From Deltaproteobacteria bacterium (GTDB lineage Bacteria; Desulfobacterota; BSN033; UBA1163): a stretch of DNA of 5,041 bases. Under the pieces are notes generated by a model. The model ran no database searches. It was not told the origin of the DNA and was given only the letters and a program-made list of their open reading frames with translations. The stretch is taken from positions 1-5,041 of the forward strand of contig VGSD01000255.1 in assembly GCA_016875155.1 (NCBI GenBank). The letters are read 5' to 3'. Of the stretch, positions 4,964-5,041 are shown one piece after another. The position numbers and the translations under genes were made by a program. Each line of letters begins with the position of its first letter. Position 1 is the stretch's first letter.

Positions 4964-5041
4964 ATGTTCATGCCAAAACATGCCATAGAGGTAACGATAA
5001 AAGAATCCGATTGTCAGGAGTTGGAGCGCTGGGTGAGTGCT
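4964..5041 (+). CDS. N-terminus of a probable IS630-type transposase (truncated by window end)
   Basis: An open frame starts at ATG 4964 (or ATG 4970) and runs off the window after 26 codons. The peptide from 4970, MPKHAIEVTIKESDCQELERWVSA, matches the usual start of IS630-family transposases: a short beta-like lead, then 'L(T/K)xxExxxLExWV' heading into a helix-turn-helix. Only this start is visible, so neither the DDE catalytic residues nor intactness can be judged. No strong Shine-Dalgarno precedes either ATG, which is common for IS transposases. The gene diverges from the binding-protein gene, so an insertion here would lie in that operon's upstream region. Other helix-turn-helix proteins remain possible. 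Confidence 0.5.
   Translation, partial: MFMPKHAIEVTIKESDCQELERWVSA

Noticed and set aside
4940..4966. A -10-like GATACA/TATACT box just before the transposase-like ATG
   Set aside because: The match is weak, no -35 partner stands out, and AT-rich DNA makes chance matches likely.

Overview
The window reads as chromosomal DNA of a Gram-negative-type bacterium of medium GC content. The NMT1/THI5-type binding protein, the tandem-repeat intergenic DNA and the pyrR gene would suit a Desulfobacterota-like or related environmental lineage, but that assignment is inference and no marker gene is present. Five complete genes and one truncated gene fill almost all of the sequence.

Left part, plus strand (about 42-1927): a serine-type D-Ala-D-Ala carboxypeptidase (peptidase S11/PBP5 family) with an N-terminal signal or anchor and a C-terminal membrane helix. 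It is followed after 11 bp by pyrR, a PRPP-binding regulator and uracil phosphoribosyltransferase. The end of pyrR runs into an 83-bp inverted array of heptamer repeats (1913-1995), which separates it from a convergent gene set and may end the plus-strand transcript.

Right part, minus strand (4874 down to 1997): a three-gene operon. First comes a periplasmic substrate-binding protein of the ThiY/RibY/SsuA type. Second is an unusual soluble protein of 323 aa that resembles uracil phosphoribosyltransferases in its PRPP-loop-like and GDxGE-like motifs. Third is an ABC transporter ATPase of the SsuB/TauB/ThiZ type. No permease is encoded in the window. Between the first and second genes lies a 62-bp REPIN-like element. 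It is made of two inverted REP-type hairpins that share a GTAG foot and an ATTTACT loop, and their stems differ by compensatory changes.

Right edge, plus strand (from about 4964): the first codons of what looks like an IS630-type transposase, diverging from the binding-protein gene and cut by the window end.

Working model (inference): the minus-strand operon imports a small, possibly pyrimidine-like compound and pairs uptake with a PRTase-like enzyme. The neighbouring pyrR, itself a UPRT-type protein, fits a nucleobase theme but is convergent and not co-transcribed. The most notable items are the UPRT-like gene inside an ABC transporter operon, the covarying REPIN-like element, and the inverted heptamer array that supplies the last codons and stop of pyrR.
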